Assembly (NCBI GenBank): GCA_947494975.1
Contig: CANLXA010000003.1
Span: forward strand, 186,001-250,000
Reading direction: 5' to 3'
Length of the DNA: 64,000 nt
From: an uncultured Roseicyclus sp.
Lineage (GTDB): Bacteria; Pseudomonadota; Alphaproteobacteria; Rhodobacterales; Rhodobacteraceae
Of the stretch, positions 32,254-42,065 are shown piece after piece. The stretch's first letter is position 1, and each line of letters starts with the position of its first letter. The notes below the pieces were generated by a model. The model was not told the DNA's origin and did not search any database. It worked only from the letters and a program-made list of their open reading frames with translations. Both the position numbers and the translations under genes were made by a program.

Positions 32254-33582
32254 ATGGATACCGATCTTCCCTTGCCTGAACCGTCTGCCCTTGCCGATCC
32301 GTCCACATGGATCATCGCGGCGGTCATCCTGTTTCTTCTGGTCTGTTCCGGCTTCTTCTCCGGCTCGGAAACCGCGCTGACGGCGGCCTCGCGCGGCAAG
32401 CTGCGCTCGATGGTCGACAAGGCCGAGCGCGGCGGGAAGGGCGCGCAACGGGCACTCGACCTCAAAGAAGACAATGAACGCCTGATCGGCGGCATCCTTT
32501 TGGGCAACAACCTCGTCAACATCCTGGCGACGTCGCTGGCCACGGCGCTTTTCACCGCGCTTCTAGGGGAGGGCGGCGTGGCGGTGGCCACCCTTGTGAT
32601 GACGGCGCTGGTGCTGATCTTCGCCGAAGTGCTGCCCAAGACCTACGCGATCAACAATCCCGAAACGTCCGCCGCCCGTATTGCGCGGCCCATCGGCCTT
32701 ATCATTGCGGTGATGGCGCCCGTTGTGGCCGTTGTACGTTTCTTAGTGCGCGGTGTGCTGCGGATCTTCGGCCTGCGGATCGAGGCGGGCGCTAACATGC
32801 TGTCGGTTCGCGAGGAGATCATGGGCGCGCTCTCCATCGGGCGGGAAGAGGGCTCGGTGGAAAAGGAGCATCGCGACCGTCTTCTGGGCGCGCTCGACCT
32901 GCATGAACGCACGGTCGAGGAAATCATGCTCCACCGCTCGCAGATCGAGATGATCGATGCCGATGCCAATCCCGAAGAGATCCTGAGCCAGGCGCTGGAA
33001 TCGCCCCATACGCGGCTGCCCGTCTTCAAGGACGATCAGGAAAACATCGTCGGTGTGGTCCATGCCAAGGATCTTCTGCGCGCCATCGACAGGCTGACGC
33101 GCGGGGACCAGGCCCAGGGATTGGCCAAGTTCGACATCGCCGACGTGGCGATGAAGCCTTATTTCGTGCCCGAAACCACGACGCTCGACGACCAGATGCG
33201 GCAATTCCTGCGGCGCCACACGCATTTTGCGCTGGTTGTGGATGAATACGGTGCGCTCGGCGGCCTCATCACACTTGAGGATATCCTTGAGGAGATCGTG
33301 GGGGAGATTACGGACGAATTCGATACGCCCGATGCGCCGGTGCTCAAAACCGATGCCGCGGGCAATATCACCGTTGATGGCGCGATGACGATCCGCGATC
33401 TGAACCGCGCCACCGATTGGACGCTGCCCGACGAAGAGGCCAACACGGTCGCCGGCCTCGTGATCCACGAGGCGCAGACGATCCCGCTGCCGGGCCAATG
33501 CTTTGCCTTTCACGGCTTCCGCTTCGAGGTTGCCGGGCGGGAGCAGAACCGCCTGACGCAATTGAAAATCCGGCGGCTCTAG
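32254..33582 (+). CDS. HlyC/CorC (CNNM-like) family membrane protein with CBS domains
   Basis: A 442-residue protein. The DUF21/CNNM membrane domain (about 20-190) includes FFSGSETALTAASR and AEVLPKTYAINNPE. Two CBS domains follow (about 205-330, with LPVFKDDQENIVGVVHAKD and ALVVDEYGALGGLITLEDI), then a CorC_HlyC domain (about 345-440). Family members take part in magnesium/cobalt homeostasis. It runs convergently into gpt. Confidence 0.93.
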   Translation: MDTDLPLPEPSALADPSTWIIAAVILFLLVCSGFFSGSETALTAASRGKLRSMVDKAERGGKGAQRALDLKEDNERLIGGILLGNNLVNILATSLATALFTALLGEGGVAVATLVMTALVLIFAEVLPKTYAINNPETSAARIARPIGLIIAVMAPVVAVVRFLVRGVLRIFGLRIEAGANMLSVREEIMGALSIGREEGSVEKEHRDRLLGALDLHERTVEEIMLHRSQIEMIDADANPEEILSQALESPHTRLPVFKDDQENIVGVVHAKDLLRAIDRLTRGDQAQGLAKFDIADVAMKPYFVPETTTLDDQMRQFLRRHTHFALVVDEYGALGGLITLEDILEEIVGEITDEFDTPDAPVLKTDAAGNITVDGAMTIRDLNRATDWTLPDEEANTVAGLVIHEAQTIPLPGQCFAFHGFRFEVAGREQNRLTQLKIRRL

Positions 33583-33603
33583 TCCGCATAGCCCAGGCGC
33601 GCC

Positions 33604-34122
33604 CTAGTCAGTTCCGCGGTAAGGCTCCACGTATTGAAGCGCCATGTCCCAGGGGAAGAAGATCCAGGTATCCTGACTAACGCCGGTGATGAACGTATCC
33701 ACCATCGGCTCGCCCGCCGGTTTGGCGTAGACCGTCGCGAAATGTGCCTCGGGATAGGTCTTGCGCACCAATTCCAGCGTCTTGCCGCTGTCGACCAGAT
33801 CATCGACCACCAGGATGCCGGTCCCGTCGCCCATGATGTTCGCATCGGGCGCTTTCAGTACCTTTGCCTCACGCCGCTGATCGGCTTTGCCGCCGCCGGA
33901 ATGATACGACATGACCGAGATCGTATCGACGGTGCGGATATCCAATTCCCGCGCCACGATCATGGCCGGGGCCATCCCGCCACGGGTGATCGCCACAACC
34001 GCGCGCCAGGCTCCATCGTCGGGTCCGCGTCCATCGAGGCGCCAGGCCAGAGCGCGGCTGTCACGGTGGATCTGATCCCAGGAGATGTGGAACCCTTTTT
34101 CGTGGGGAAGTCGCGTGGTCAT
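33604..34122 (-). CDS. gpt: Xanthine phosphoribosyltransferase
   Basis: A 172-residue type I phosphoribosyltransferase. The PRPP-binding motif [13 protein letters not shown] and the RGGMAPAMI loop match the Gpt family, which salvages xanthine and guanine to their mononucleotides. It starts three bases after the LysE gene, with which it is co-transcribed. Confidence 0.92.
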   Translation of the reverse strand: MTTRLPHEKGFHISWDQIHRDSRALAWRLDGRGPDDGAWRAVVAITRGGMAPAMIVARELDIRTVDTISVMSYHSGGGKADQRREAKVLKAPDANIMGDGTGILVVDDLVDSGKTLELVRKTYPEAHFATVYAKPAGEPMVDTFITGVSQDTWIFFPWDMALQYVEPYRGTD

Positions 34123-34125
34123 GTC

Positions 34126-34740
34126 TCAGCCTCGTTCCAGTAGCAGCCTCAGCCCGAGCGCGCCCAGGACGCCGGCGGCGACCCGGTCGAAGACCGGCTT
34201 GGCATTCAAATAGCGCCTGCGCACCACCCCCGTCGAGAGGGCAATCGCGAGAGCCGGCTGGATCACAAGTTCCACGCCCAGATGGTTGAGGTATATCAGG
34301 GCCTTGTCAGCCGATGTTAAACTAGCAGGAAAGATCACGACGATCACGGCCGCAGAAAACAGAACGGATTTCGGATTGGCCAGGTTCACCAGCATTCCCT
34401 GACGGAATGCGCGGCCCCGACTGGCTGTTGCAACAGCGGAAATAGAAGAGCGGGCGTGGCGCCACGTCTGCACTGCGATCCAGATCAGATACGCCGCACC
34501 ACCCAGTTTCACCGCCGTATAGGCCCACGGAAAAAGCGAGAACAGCGCATCCAGCCCCAGAAGGGCCGCGAGAGTCCAGAGAGACGCCATCGCCGCAAGG
34601 CCCATGGCCGCGGCGACCCCCGCGGCGCGGCCCTCGGCCATGGAGGTGCGGATCAGGAACAGGAGCGATGGCCCTGGCGATGCAATCGCGGCCAGAAGCG
34701 TCAGGTTGAAGGCCAGCAGGTGTTCCCAACCGATGGTCAT
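34126..34740 (-). CDS. LysE/RhtB family amino-acid exporter
   Basis: A 204-residue membrane protein with about six hydrophobic segments. The N-terminal ASPGPSLLFLIRTSMAEGRAAGVAAAMG is the signature of the LysE/RhtB family, and FRQGMLVNLANPKSVLFSAAV is the second conserved block. It probably exports an amino acid or derivative; the substrate is unknown. It lies between fabI (18-bp gap) and gpt (3-bp gap) on the same strand. Confidence 0.92.
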   Translation of the reverse strand: MTIGWEHLLAFNLTLLAAIASPGPSLLFLIRTSMAEGRAAGVAAAMGLAAMASLWTLAALLGLDALFSLFPWAYTAVKLGGAAYLIWIAVQTWRHARSSISAVATASRGRAFRQGMLVNLANPKSVLFSAAVIVVIFPASLTSADKALIYLNHLGVELVIQPALAIALSTGVVRRRYLNAKPVFDRVAAGVLGALGLRLLLERG

Positions 34741-34758
34741 GGTGCCGTCCCTAGCGGA

Positions 34759-35583
34759 TCACTCGCCCTTCTTGTCCAACGACATGTCCGGCGCCTCGGG
34801 GTTTTTCATGCCGATCACATGATAACCCGCATCGACGTGGTGGATTTCTCCGGTCACGGCGCTGCCCAGATCGCTCAGCAGATAGAGGGCGGATTTGCCC
34901 ACCTCGTCTTGAGTTACCGTCCGGCGCAGGGGCGAGTTGTTCTCGTTCCATTTCAGGATGTAACGAAAATCGCCGATCCCCGAAGCCGCCAGCGTCTTGA
35001 TCGTGCCCGCGCTGATCGCGTTCACGCGGATGCCGTCGCGGCCCAGATCCTCGGCCAGATACATCACCGACGCCTCCAGCGCGGCCTTGGCCACGCCCAT
35101 GACGTTGTAATGCGGCATAACCCGTTCCGCGCCGTAATAGGTGAGCGTCAGGAGGCTGCCGCCATTGTTCATCATCTTCTCGGCGCGCTGGCACACGGCG
35201 GTGAAGGAATAGACCGAGATGTTCATCGTCATCTCGAAATTCGCGGAGCTGGTTTCAACATACCGCCCGCGCAGTTCGTTTTTATCCGAGAATCCAATGG
35301 CATGCACGACGAAGTCAAGGTTGCCCCATTCGGCCTGAAGGGTTTCGAACAAGGCGTCGAGCGAGGCTTCGTCGCCGACGTCGCACGGGATAACCAGCGA
35401 TGATCCGACCTGCTCGGCCAATGGCCCCACACGTTTCAGCAGCGCGTCGCCCTGATAGGAAAACGCCAGCTCCGCGCCTTCCGCCGCGACGGCCTTTGCA
35501 ATGCCCCAAGCAATGGATTTGTCGTTGGCGAGCCCCATGATCAGCCCGCGTTTGCCTTCCATCAGACCCATTGCATGTCCCAT
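34759..35583 (-). CDS. fabI: Enoyl-[acyl-carrier-protein] reductase FabI
   Basis: A 274-residue NADH-dependent reductase for the last step of fatty-acid elongation. It shows the split Rossmann motif GLANDKSIAWGIAKAVAAEGA and the Y-x6-K catalytic pair Tyr159-Lys166 in HYNVMGVAKAAL, with SAGTIKTLAASGI near the substrate loop. Three close in-frame ATGs exist; I use the first. It leads a fabI-lysE-gpt unit and is divergent from pdxH. Confidence 0.95.
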   Translation of the reverse strand: MGHAMGLMEGKRGLIMGLANDKSIAWGIAKAVAAEGAELAFSYQGDALLKRVGPLAEQVGSSLVIPCDVGDEASLDALFETLQAEWGNLDFVVHAIGFSDKNELRGRYVETSSANFEMTMNISVYSFTAVCQRAEKMMNNGGSLLTLTYYGAERVMPHYNVMGVAKAALEASVMYLAEDLGRDGIRVNAISAGTIKTLAASGIGDFRYILKWNENNSPLRRTVTQDEVGKSALYLLSDLGSAVTGEIHHVDAGYHVIGMKNPEAPDMSLDKKGE

Positions 35584-35706
35584 CGTGTCATTCTTGTTGA
35601 TCTCTCGTAGGCCATGTCCCGCAGGGCTTCAAGACAAGGTGGCCCTTGCCGAGCCGCCGTGCGGCGACTAGCTCAAGGGCGCACAGGCGGGGCAGGAGGG
35701 CCGGAT

Positions 35707-36327
35707 ATGGCAGAGCGCGGCGGGATTTTTGCGGGCGATGATCCGTTTCTAATTGCACAAGCCTGGATGGCGGAGGCCGAAGCGTTGGAGCCCAATGACG
35801 CCAACGCCATTGCCCTGTCGACCGTGGATCCCGACGGGATGCCCAATGCGCGGATGGTGCTCTTGAAGGAGATCGAAGCGCCGGGTGCAGGGCAGGGTGC
35901 CTTTGTGTTCTACACCAATTACGGCTCGGCCAAGGGGCGGGAGATCGAAGCCGCGGGCAAGGCAGCCTTCGTGATGCATTGGAAGAGCCTTCGCCGCCAG
36001 ATCCGCGTGCGCGGCATGACCGAACGCGAGGACGGACCCCAGGCGGATGCCTATTACGCGTCACGCTCGCTCAAGAGCAGGCTCGGCGCCTGGGCCTCGG
36101 ATCAGTCGCAGCCGCTGTCGGGCCGTACGGTCCTCATGGCGGAGGTTGCGAAAGTCACGGCAGAGCATGGCGCCAACCCGGCGCGGCCGCCATTTTGGGG
36201 CGGATTTCGCATCAATCCGGTGGAAATCGAGTTCTGGGCCGACGGCGCGTTCCGGCTTCATGATCGCTTCCAGTGGCGTCGCAAAACGGTAAGTGACGCT
36301 TGGGACGTGAGGCGCCTGAACCCCTAA
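35707..36327 (+). CDS. pdxH: Pyridoxamine 5'-phosphate oxidase PdxH
   Basis: A 206-residue FMN enzyme producing pyridoxal phosphate. It contains [44 protein letters not shown] and the C-terminal [24 protein letters not shown] with [17 protein letters not shown], all PdxH-typical. GGCAGGAGGG stands before ATG 35707. Confidence 0.95.
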   Translation: MAERGGIFAGDDPFLIAQAWMAEAEALEPNDANAIALSTVDPDGMPNARMVLLKEIEAPGAGQGAFVFYTNYGSAKGREIEAAGKAAFVMHWKSLRRQIRVRGMTEREDGPQADAYYASRSLKSRLGAWASDQSQPLSGRTVLMAEVAKVTAEHGANPARPPFWGGFRINPVEIEFWADGAFRLHDRFQWRRKTVSDAWDVRRLNP

Positions 36328-36443
36328 TTGACGGGCGCGTAACCCGACATGTGTGTTGCTAATCTGCAAGTATGCCCGTTCTGGGCGGGTTTCCGCTGCG
36401 CTCGACCACATTTTCCCTTGTATAACGAAGTTACGCGCGGTCG

Positions 36444-36459
36444 GTTAATAAAGATTAAC
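36444..36459. promoter_or_regulatory. Perfect inverted repeat upstream of the cold-shock gene
   Basis: GTTAAT-AAAG-ATTAAC is a 6-4-6 perfect palindrome lying 16 bp before the GTG start. It resembles a CtrA box with one base missing from the spacer (TTAA-N6-TTAA), so it could be an operator. Confidence 0.35.
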
Positions 36460-36475
36460 AAGTTGGGACATAATC

Positions 36476-36994
36476 GTGGGTTTTGAACAGGACGCTGCGG
36501 TCGTCACTCCGGTCGCGGGACGCGTCAAGTGGTTTGATGCGACGAAAGGCTTTGGATTCGTCGTCGATGATTTCGGCGGCCCCGATATTCTGCTCCACGC
36601 AAACGTGCTGCGCAGCTACGGTCGCAGCTCGATCTCCGAAGGTGCACGCGTCCGACTGAAGGCGCAGGCCACCGGTCGCGGTCTTCAGGCCGTCGAGGTT
36701 CTGTCTGTATCTTCTCCCGACATCGATGAACTTGAGCCAAGCGAGTCCAAGATCGAAATGCCGGACGTGAGCAATGTGCCGTTCGAGCCCGCCCGCATGA
36801 AGTGGTTCGACAAGGCCAAGGGCTTCGGCTTTGCCAACATCTTCGGAAAGCCGGAAGATGTTTTCGTCCATGTCGAAGTTCTGCGCCAATGCGGGTTCTC
36901 CGAACTTCAGCCCGGCGAGGCGGTCGCGATCAAGGTCGTGGATGGGCCGCGCGGCAAGATGGCGGCCAAGGTGAGCGTCTGGGGCGAGACCTGA
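36476..36994 (+). CDS. Double cold-shock-domain protein
   Basis: A 172-residue protein with two cold-shock domains. The first is about 14-75 (RVKWFDATKGFGFVVDDFGG... LLHANVL) and the second about 105-170 (RMKWFDKAKGFGFANIFGKPEDVFVHVEVL). Both carry the RNP1-like KGFGF and an RNP2-like stretch for single-stranded nucleic acid binding. An acidic linker joins them. Two-domain forms are common in alphaproteobacteria (CspC/CspD of Caulobacter). The start is GTG with a weak ribosome-binding site. Confidence 0.92.
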   Translation: MGFEQDAAVVTPVAGRVKWFDATKGFGFVVDDFGGPDILLHANVLRSYGRSSISEGARVRLKAQATGRGLQAVEVLSVSSPDIDELEPSESKIEMPDVSNVPFEPARMKWFDKAKGFGFANIFGKPEDVFVHVEVLRQCGFSELQPGEAVAIKVVDGPRGKMAAKVSVWGET

Positions 36995-37060
36995 GCCGTC
37001 ACACGGCTTTGTGCGGCACCGACCATTGCGCGCGACGGGCGCCTTTGCCATGGTCCGGCC

Positions 37061-37546
37061 ATGACGAAACACACCTCTATTCTTGCCGCGATCGCCATGG
37101 TCGCCGGATTGGCCACGGCGCCGGCTCTGGCAGGTTGCAATGACGACCGGGTTGAACTGCGAGGCGATTGGGGATCGATCCGGTTTCGCGTGGCCGTGGC
37201 CGATGAGCCCCGCGAACGGGCCCAGGGCCTGATGCATGTGGAAGAGATGCCGCGGCTGACGGGCATGCTCTTTGTCTACGAACGCCCGCAATCGGTCTCG
37301 TTCTGGATGGAAAACACCCTGATCCCGCTCGACATGATCTTCGCGGATGAGACGGGGCTTGTGCGCCATGTCCATTCCAACGCCGTGCCGCTGGATCGCA
37401 CACCAATTCCCGGTGGCAGTGACGACATTCAGTATGTGCTCGAGATCAATGGCGGGCTTGCCGAGGATTTCGGTATTGGCGCGGGCACAGAGTTGCGTCA
37501 CCCGAGTATTGCCCAAGATGGCGCGGTTTGGCCCTGCCAGGAGTAA
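37061..37546 (+). CDS. DUF192 family secreted protein
   Basis: A 161-residue protein with a signal peptide (MTKHTSILAAIAMVAGLATAPALA). The DUF192 core reads FRVAVADEPRERAQGLMHVEEMP, GMLFVYERPQSVSFWMENTLIPLDMIFAD and VLEINGGLAEDFGI. The family's function is unknown. Cys26 right after cleavage and Cys159 near the end could pair. It follows the cold-shock gene, a pairing seen in related genomes. Confidence 0.88.
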   Translation: MTKHTSILAAIAMVAGLATAPALAGCNDDRVELRGDWGSIRFRVAVADEPRERAQGLMHVEEMPRLTGMLFVYERPQSVSFWMENTLIPLDMIFADETGLVRHVHSNAVPLDRTPIPGGSDDIQYVLEINGGLAEDFGIGAGTELRHPSIAQDGAVWPCQE

Positions 37547-37592
37547 CAGGGGCTTGCACATCGCCCCCCGCTATCGATAAGAGCGCATCAGT

Positions 37593-37669
37593 CGGGGTGT
37601 AGCGCAGCCTGGTAGCGCGTCTGTTTTGGGTACAGAAGGTCGTGAGTTCGAATCTCGCCTCCCCGACCA
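37593..37669 (+). tRNA. tRNA-Pro (anticodon TGG)
   Basis: A 77-nt tRNA with an encoded CCA. The anticodon stem TCTGT/ACAGA encloses TTTGGGT, giving TGG. The T-arm is GTGAG-TTCGAAT-CTCGC. The acceptor CGGGGTG against CTCCCCG pairs at six of seven positions, with a T-T mismatch at the sixth. Confidence 0.93.
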
Positions 37670-37770
37670 CTTCCCACAAATTCACTAAATCTGGTGTCAC
37701 ACAGGGCCGCCGCCCCCTGATCTGGTGCGCATCGGCGGATTTATGTGGCAATTCGACGACATGTTGGGGT

Positions 37771-37826
37771 GAGATTAGCGGGGCGCGAACGCCGCGTTCC
37801 GGGCTGGAATCCGAGAGGTTAATCTC
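37771..37826 (+). ncRNA. Possible small structured RNA element
   Basis: GAGATTA (37771-37777) and TAATCTC (37820-37826) close a stem. Inside are GGCG-CGAA-CGCC, a tetraloop hairpin, and TTCC-GGGCT-GGAA, a second hairpin, so the 56 nt could fold as a three-way junction. No known RNA family is recognised and transcription is unproven. Confidence 0.25.
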
Positions 37827-37989
37827 AATCCATCACATACGCTTTTTCGCCTATCCCGCACCGTTTAAAGGAAAACCCTTTGCGTGCCGCTGCCTCGGGG
37901 GCGTGCAGAGAATCAAGGCGTGTGCGATGCCGCGAGCGACGCTAGGTAAATTCAAGGAAAAAAACCGGCGGGATATGACAAAAATATGA

Positions 37990-38006
37990 TTGACCCGATT
38001 GGTCAA
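37990..38006. promoter_or_regulatory. Palindrome TTGACC-N5-GGTCAA
   Basis: A perfect 6-5-6 inverted repeat one base upstream of the first NrdR-like box. It may be an operator for another factor or overlap the nrdJ promoter. Confidence 0.35.
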
Positions 38007-38007
38007 G

Positions 38008-38023
38008 ACACGCCAAGTTGTGC
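38008..38023. promoter_or_regulatory. NrdR-like box 1 upstream of nrdJ
   Basis: ACACGCCAAGTTGTGC matches 9 of 16 positions of an idealised NrdR box (ACAC at the left, GTG at the right). Alone this is weak. Its start lies exactly 31 bp from that of the second box, the spacing typical of paired NrdR sites. Confidence 0.5.
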
Positions 38024-38038
38024 AGGCCGATGCAAGCG

Positions 38039-38054
38039 CTACTACATATAGCGC
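38039..38054. promoter_or_regulatory. NrdR-like box 2 upstream of nrdJ
   Basis: CTACTACATATAGCGC matches 11 of 16 positions of an idealised NrdR box, including the central ATATAG, and is embedded in GCGCTA/TAGCGC dyad symmetry. It lies 208 bp upstream of the nrdJ start. NrdR represses ribonucleotide reductase genes when dATP is high. Confidence 0.6.
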
Positions 38055-38262
38055 AGCCCGGCGGGGGCAGAGGGTAACCTCAGCAAACGACAATCGAAGA
38101 TCACAAGCCGAGCACGGGGCGTCCGTGCGCGCCAGTGATTGTGTGCGTCCGGCTCTGGCCGGTGCCCCAAGATGTGTTTGACGGTCAGAGGGCAGAAGAC
38201 CCTGGCAGACCGCCTGAAAGTTAAATGGGGCCGGGGGCTCCGGGCGAGATGAGGCAGATGCA

Positions 38263-41200
38263 ATGAAGATTGAACGGCGATTTACCCGCGACGGCGCAGA
38301 CGTATATGCGGATCTGGATTTCACGACGACCGTGTCGGAGATCCGGAACCCCGACGGGACAATCGTGTTCAAACTCGATGACGTAGAAGTGCCGACCAGC
38401 TGGAGCCAGGTGGCCTCTGACGTGATCGCCCAGAAGTATTTCCGCAAGGCCGGTGTGCCTGCTGCCACCAAGCCTGTGAAGGAGAAAGGCGTACCCGTAT
38501 TCCTTCAGCGCCACGTGGCCGACGAAAAGGCGCTGGAGGCTATGCCGGAGGACCAGCGTTATGGTGGCGAAACGTCCGCCAAGCAGGTCTTCCGGCGCCT
38601 CGCGGGCGCCTGGGCCTATTGGGGCTGGAAGGGCGGCTATTTCACCACCGAGACCGACGCGCAGGCCTATTTTGACGAGATGCAACTGATGCTCGCCCGC
38701 CAGATGGCGGCTCCCAACAGCCCACAATGGTTCAACACCGGTCTGCATTGGGCCTACGGCATCGACGGCCCCGCCCAAGGCCACCACTACGTCGATTACA
38801 AGACCGGCAAGCTGACCAAATCCACCTCCAGTTACGAGCATCCCCAGCCCCATGCCTGCTTCATCCAGGGCGTGAAGGACGATCTGGTGAATGACGGCGG
38901 CATCATGGACCTCTGGGTGCGCGAGGCGCGTCTGTTCAAATACGGGTCCGGCACCGGCACCAACTTTTCCCAGCTGCGCGCGGAAGGTGAAAAATTGTCG
39001 GGTGGCGGCAAATCCTCCGGCCTGATGGGCTTCCTGAAGATCGGTGACCGCGCGGCGGGCGCTATCAAGTCGGGTGGCACAACCCGTAGAGCCGCGAAAA
39101 TGGTTATCGTCGATGCCGATCACCCGGACATCGAAGAATTCATCGACTGGAAGGTGCTCGAAGAGCAGAAAGTGGCCTCCATCGTCGCTGGCTCCAAGAT
39201 GCACGAAAAGATGCTCAACGGCATTTTTGCGGCGATCAAAACCTGGGATGGCGCGCTTGAAGATGCCGTCGATCCGACGAGGAACGACGGGTTGAAGCAG
39301 GCCATTCGCGAGGCAAAGAAGGTCGCGATCCCTGAAACCTACGTCAAGCGCGTGCTGGATTACGCCAAGCAGGGCCATACCAGCATCGAGTTCCCGACCT
39401 ACGATACCGATTGGGACAGCGAAGCCTACAACTCCGTTTCCGGCCAGAATTCCAACAATTCCATCCGCGTAACCGATGCTTTCCTGAAAGCGGTTGAAAA
39501 CGACGAGATGTGGGACCTGATCAATCGCAAGGACGGAACCGTCGCCAAGTCGATTAGGGCGCGCGATCTTTGGGAAAAGGTTGGCCACGCCGCCTGGGCC
39601 TGCGCCGATCCCGGCATCCAGTACCACGACACCGTCAATGCCTGGCACACCTGCCCGGAGGATGGCCCGATCCGCGGCTCCAACCCGTGTTCGGAATACA
39701 TGTTCCTGGATGATACGGCCTGTAACCTGGCCTCGATGAACCTGCTGACCTTCTACACCGGCGGCACGTTCGACGCCGAAAGCTACATGCATGCCTGTCG
39801 CCTGTGGACCCTGACGCTCGAAATCTCGGTCATGATGGCGCAGTTTCCGTCGAAGGAAATCGCGCAGCTCAGCTACGATTTCCGCACCCTCGGCCTCGGT
39901 TATGCCAATATCGGCGGTCTGCTGATGAACATGGGCTACGGCTATGACAGCGAAGAGGGCCGCGCGCTGTGCGGTGCGCTGACCGCGATCATGACCGGGG
40001 TGGCCTATGCGACCTCCGCGGAGGTAGCGTCGGAACTCGGGCCCTTTGACGGCTTCGCCAAGAACCGCGAGCACATGCTCCGCGTCATGCGCAACCATCG
40101 CAACGCCGCCTACGGCAAGACGGACGGCTATGAGGACGTCAACGTGAACCCGGTCGCGCTCGATCAAGTGAATTGCCCGGATGCCAGGCTGGTCGAGCTG
40201 GCCAAGCAGGCCTGGGACGAGGCGCTGACGCTGGGTGAACAGCACGGCTACCGCAACGCGCAGGCAACGGTGATTGCGCCGACCGGCACGATCGGCCTTG
40301 TGATGGATTGCGACACAACCGGGATCGAGCCCGACTTCGCGCTTGTGAAGTTCAAGAAGCTCGCCGGTGGCGGATACTTCAAGATCATCAACCGCTCGGT
40401 CCCCGGATCACTCGAGGCCATGGGCTATTCCAGCGCCCAGATCGAGGAAATCATCGCCTATGCGGTGGGCCACGGCACCTTGGGCCAGGCCCCCGGCATC
40501 AACCACACCAGCCTGATTGGCCACGGCTTTGGCCCCGCGGAGATCGAGAAGATCGAGGCCGCCCTGCCGCAGGCCTTCGACATTCGTTTCGTCTTCAACC
40601 AATGGACCCTGGGCGCCGAGTTCTGCACCCAAACCCTTGGTATCCCGGCGGAAAAACTGAACGATCCCACCTTTGACCTGCTGCGCCACCTCGGCTTTTC
40701 CAAGGCCGAGATCGAGGCCGCGAACGATCACGTCTGTGGGACCATGACCTTGGAGGGCGCGCCTTTCCTCAAGGACGAACACCTCGGCGTGTTCGACTGT
40801 GCGAACCCCTGCGGGAAGAAGGGCAAGCGCTACCTCAGCGTGGACTCACACATCCACATGATGGCAGCCGCCCAATCCTTCATCTCGGGTGCAATCTCCA
40901 AGACGATCAACATGGCCAATCACGCCACGATCGAGGATTGCCAGAAGGCCTATGAGCTCTCCTGGTCCCTCGGCGTGAAGGCCAATGCGCTCTACCGCGA
41001 CGGCTCCAAACTGTCCCAACCTCTGGCCGCAGCCTTGGTCGAGGATGACGACGAGGCCGCCGAAATCCTGGAAACCGGAACCAACCACGAAAAGGCGCAA
41101 GTGCTGGCCGAGAAGGTGATCGAGAAGGTCATCGTCAAGGAAATCGCCCGCGGGCGCGAGAAGATGCCTCAACGCCGCAAGGGCTATACCCAGAAAGCGA

Positions 41201-41931
41201 TTGTGGGCGGCCACAAGGTCTACCTGCGCACCGGCGAGTATGAAGACGGCCAGTTGGGCGAGATCTTTATCGACATGCACAAGGAAGGCGCGGGCTTCCG
41301 CGCGATGATGAACAACTTCGCCATCGCGGTCTCCGTCGGTCTGCAATACGGCGTCCCGCTGGACGAATTCGTGGATGCCTTCACCTTCACCAAGTTCGAA
41401 CCCTCGGGCATGGTACAGGGCAACGAGACGATCAAGAACGCCACCTCGATCCTCGATTACATCTTCCGCGAGCTTGCCGTCAGCTATCTGGACCGGACCG
41501 ACCTGGCCCATGTGGCCCCGGAAGGCGCGAGCTTCGACGATGTCGGCCGCGGCGCGGAAGAGGGTGTCTCGAACGTCCGCGAAGTGCCCGACAGCCGGGC
41601 AGCCTCGGCTGTGGACGTCCTGAAACAGGTCGCCTCCACCGGCTATCTCCGCAATCGCGCGCCGCAAGAGCTGTTCGTGTTGCAAGGCGGGCACGACCCG
41701 GTCGCGGTTCTCGAATCCTTGGTGCCGGAAACCAAGGGCGGCGGCACCATCGCGGCGGCGGCTTCCACCACGGCGGTCACAACCGGAACCGTCTCGATGG
41801 ACGCCCGGACCAAGGCAAAGATGCAGGGCTATGAAGGCGAAGCCTGCGGCGAATGCGGCAACTACACGCTGGTTCGCAACGGCACCTGCATGAAGTGCAA
41901 CACCTGCGGCGCGACAAGCGGCTGTAGTTAA
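38263..41931 (+). CDS. nrdJ: Vitamin B12-dependent (class II) ribonucleotide reductase
   Basis: A 1222-residue adenosylcobalamin-dependent reductase making deoxyribonucleotides. The active site [19 protein letters not shown] contains Asn474, Cys476 and Glu478. PHACFIQ supplies an early cysteine and [10 protein letters not shown] is class II-typical. The C-terminus is a Cys-rich tail with [18 protein letters not shown] and [11 protein letters not shown], which may bind zinc and relay reducing equivalents. The enzyme works with or without oxygen and requires cobalamin. Paired NrdR-like boxes lie upstream. Confidence 0.96.
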   Translation: MKIERRFTRDGADVYADLDFTTTVSEIRNPDGTIVFKLDDVEVPTSWSQVASDVIAQKYFRKAGVPAATKPVKEKGVPVFLQRHVADEKALEAMPEDQRYGGETSAKQVFRRLAGAWAYWGWKGGYFTTETDAQAYFDEMQLMLARQMAAPNSPQWFNTGLHWAYGIDGPAQGHHYVDYKTGKLTKSTSSYEHPQPHACFIQGVKDDLVNDGGIMDLWVREARLFKYGSGTGTNFSQLRAEGEKLSGGGKSSGLMGFLKIGDRAAGAIKSGGTTRRAAKMVIVDADHPDIEEFIDWKVLEEQKVASIVAGSKMHEKMLNGIFAAIKTWDGALEDAVDPTRNDGLKQAIREAKKVAIPETYVKRVLDYAKQGHTSIEFPTYDTDWDSEAYNSVSGQNSNNSIRVTDAFLKAVENDEMWDLINRKDGTVAKSIRARDLWEKVGHAAWACADPGIQYHDTVNAWHTCPEDGPIRGSNPCSEYMFLDDTACNLASMNLLTFYTGGTFDAESYMHACRLWTLTLEISVMMAQFPSKEIAQLSYDFRTLGLGYANIGGLLMNMGYGYDSEEGRALCGALTAIMTGVAYATSAEVASELGPFDGFAKNREHMLRVMRNHRNAAYGKTDGYEDVNVNPVALDQVNCPDARLVELAKQAWDEALTLGEQHGYRNAQATVIAPTGTIGLVMDCDTTGIEPDFALVKFKKLAGGGYFKIINRSVPGSLEAMGYSSAQIEEIIAYAVGHGTLGQAPGINHTSLIGHGFGPAEIEKIEAALPQAFDIRFVFNQWTLGAEFCTQTLGIPAEKLNDPTFDLLRHLGFSKAEIEAANDHVCGTMTLEGAPFLKDEHLGVFDCANPCGKKGKRYLSVDSHIHMMAAAQSFISGAISKTINMANHATIEDCQKAYELSWSLGVKANALYRDGSKLSQPLAAALVEDDDEAAEILETGTNHEKAQVLAEKVIEKVIVKEIARGREKMPQRRKGYTQKAIVGGHKVYLRTGEYEDGQLGEIFIDMHKEGAGFRAMMNNFAIAVSVGLQYGVPLDEFVDAFTFTKFEPSGMVQGNETIKNATSILDYIFRELAVSYLDRTDLAHVAPEGASFDDVGRGAEEGVSNVREVPDSRAASAVDVLKQVASTGYLRNRAPQELFVLQGGHDPVAVLESLVPETKGGGTIAAAASTTAVTTGTVSMDARTKAKMQGYEGEACGECGNYTLVRNGTCMKCNTCGATSGCS

Positions 41932-42065
41932 CAAGATCGGGTGCGCGGGTCCTCACCATTCCCTTCGCACCTGAAATCCGGGGTGGGTGCGCTCACCCCT
42001 GACGCGGATCAGGCCGCAGGCAGAACACTCGGGCAGTAAATATCAGAGCCTGATCAGCGAACCTT

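Larger units (their letters stand above)
37670..38262. other. Long tRNA-Pro to nrdJ intergenic region
   Basis: No credible gene lies in this 593-bp stretch. It holds a foldable element at 37771-37826, a TTGACC...GGTCAA palindrome, two NrdR-like boxes and a 200-nt nrdJ leader with several hairpins: GCACGG/CCGTGC near 38115, CCGGC/GCCGG near 38150 and AGGG/CCCT near 38190. An adenosylcobalamin riboswitch was sought and not convincingly found. Confidence 0.55.

Noticed and set aside
38055-38262. Adenosylcobalamin riboswitch before nrdJ
   Set aside because: GCCAGTG and AGAAGACC partly resemble riboswitch boxes, but the conserved CCCCCGC-type core and the full B12 box are missing.
38221-40245. 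A 674-codon minus-strand open frame
   Set aside because: It lies antisense to nrdJ, whose translation is unmistakable. Long antisense frames are expected in high-GC DNA. The same applies to the 434-codon frame at 1414-2718 opposite the pirin and acetyltransferase genes.
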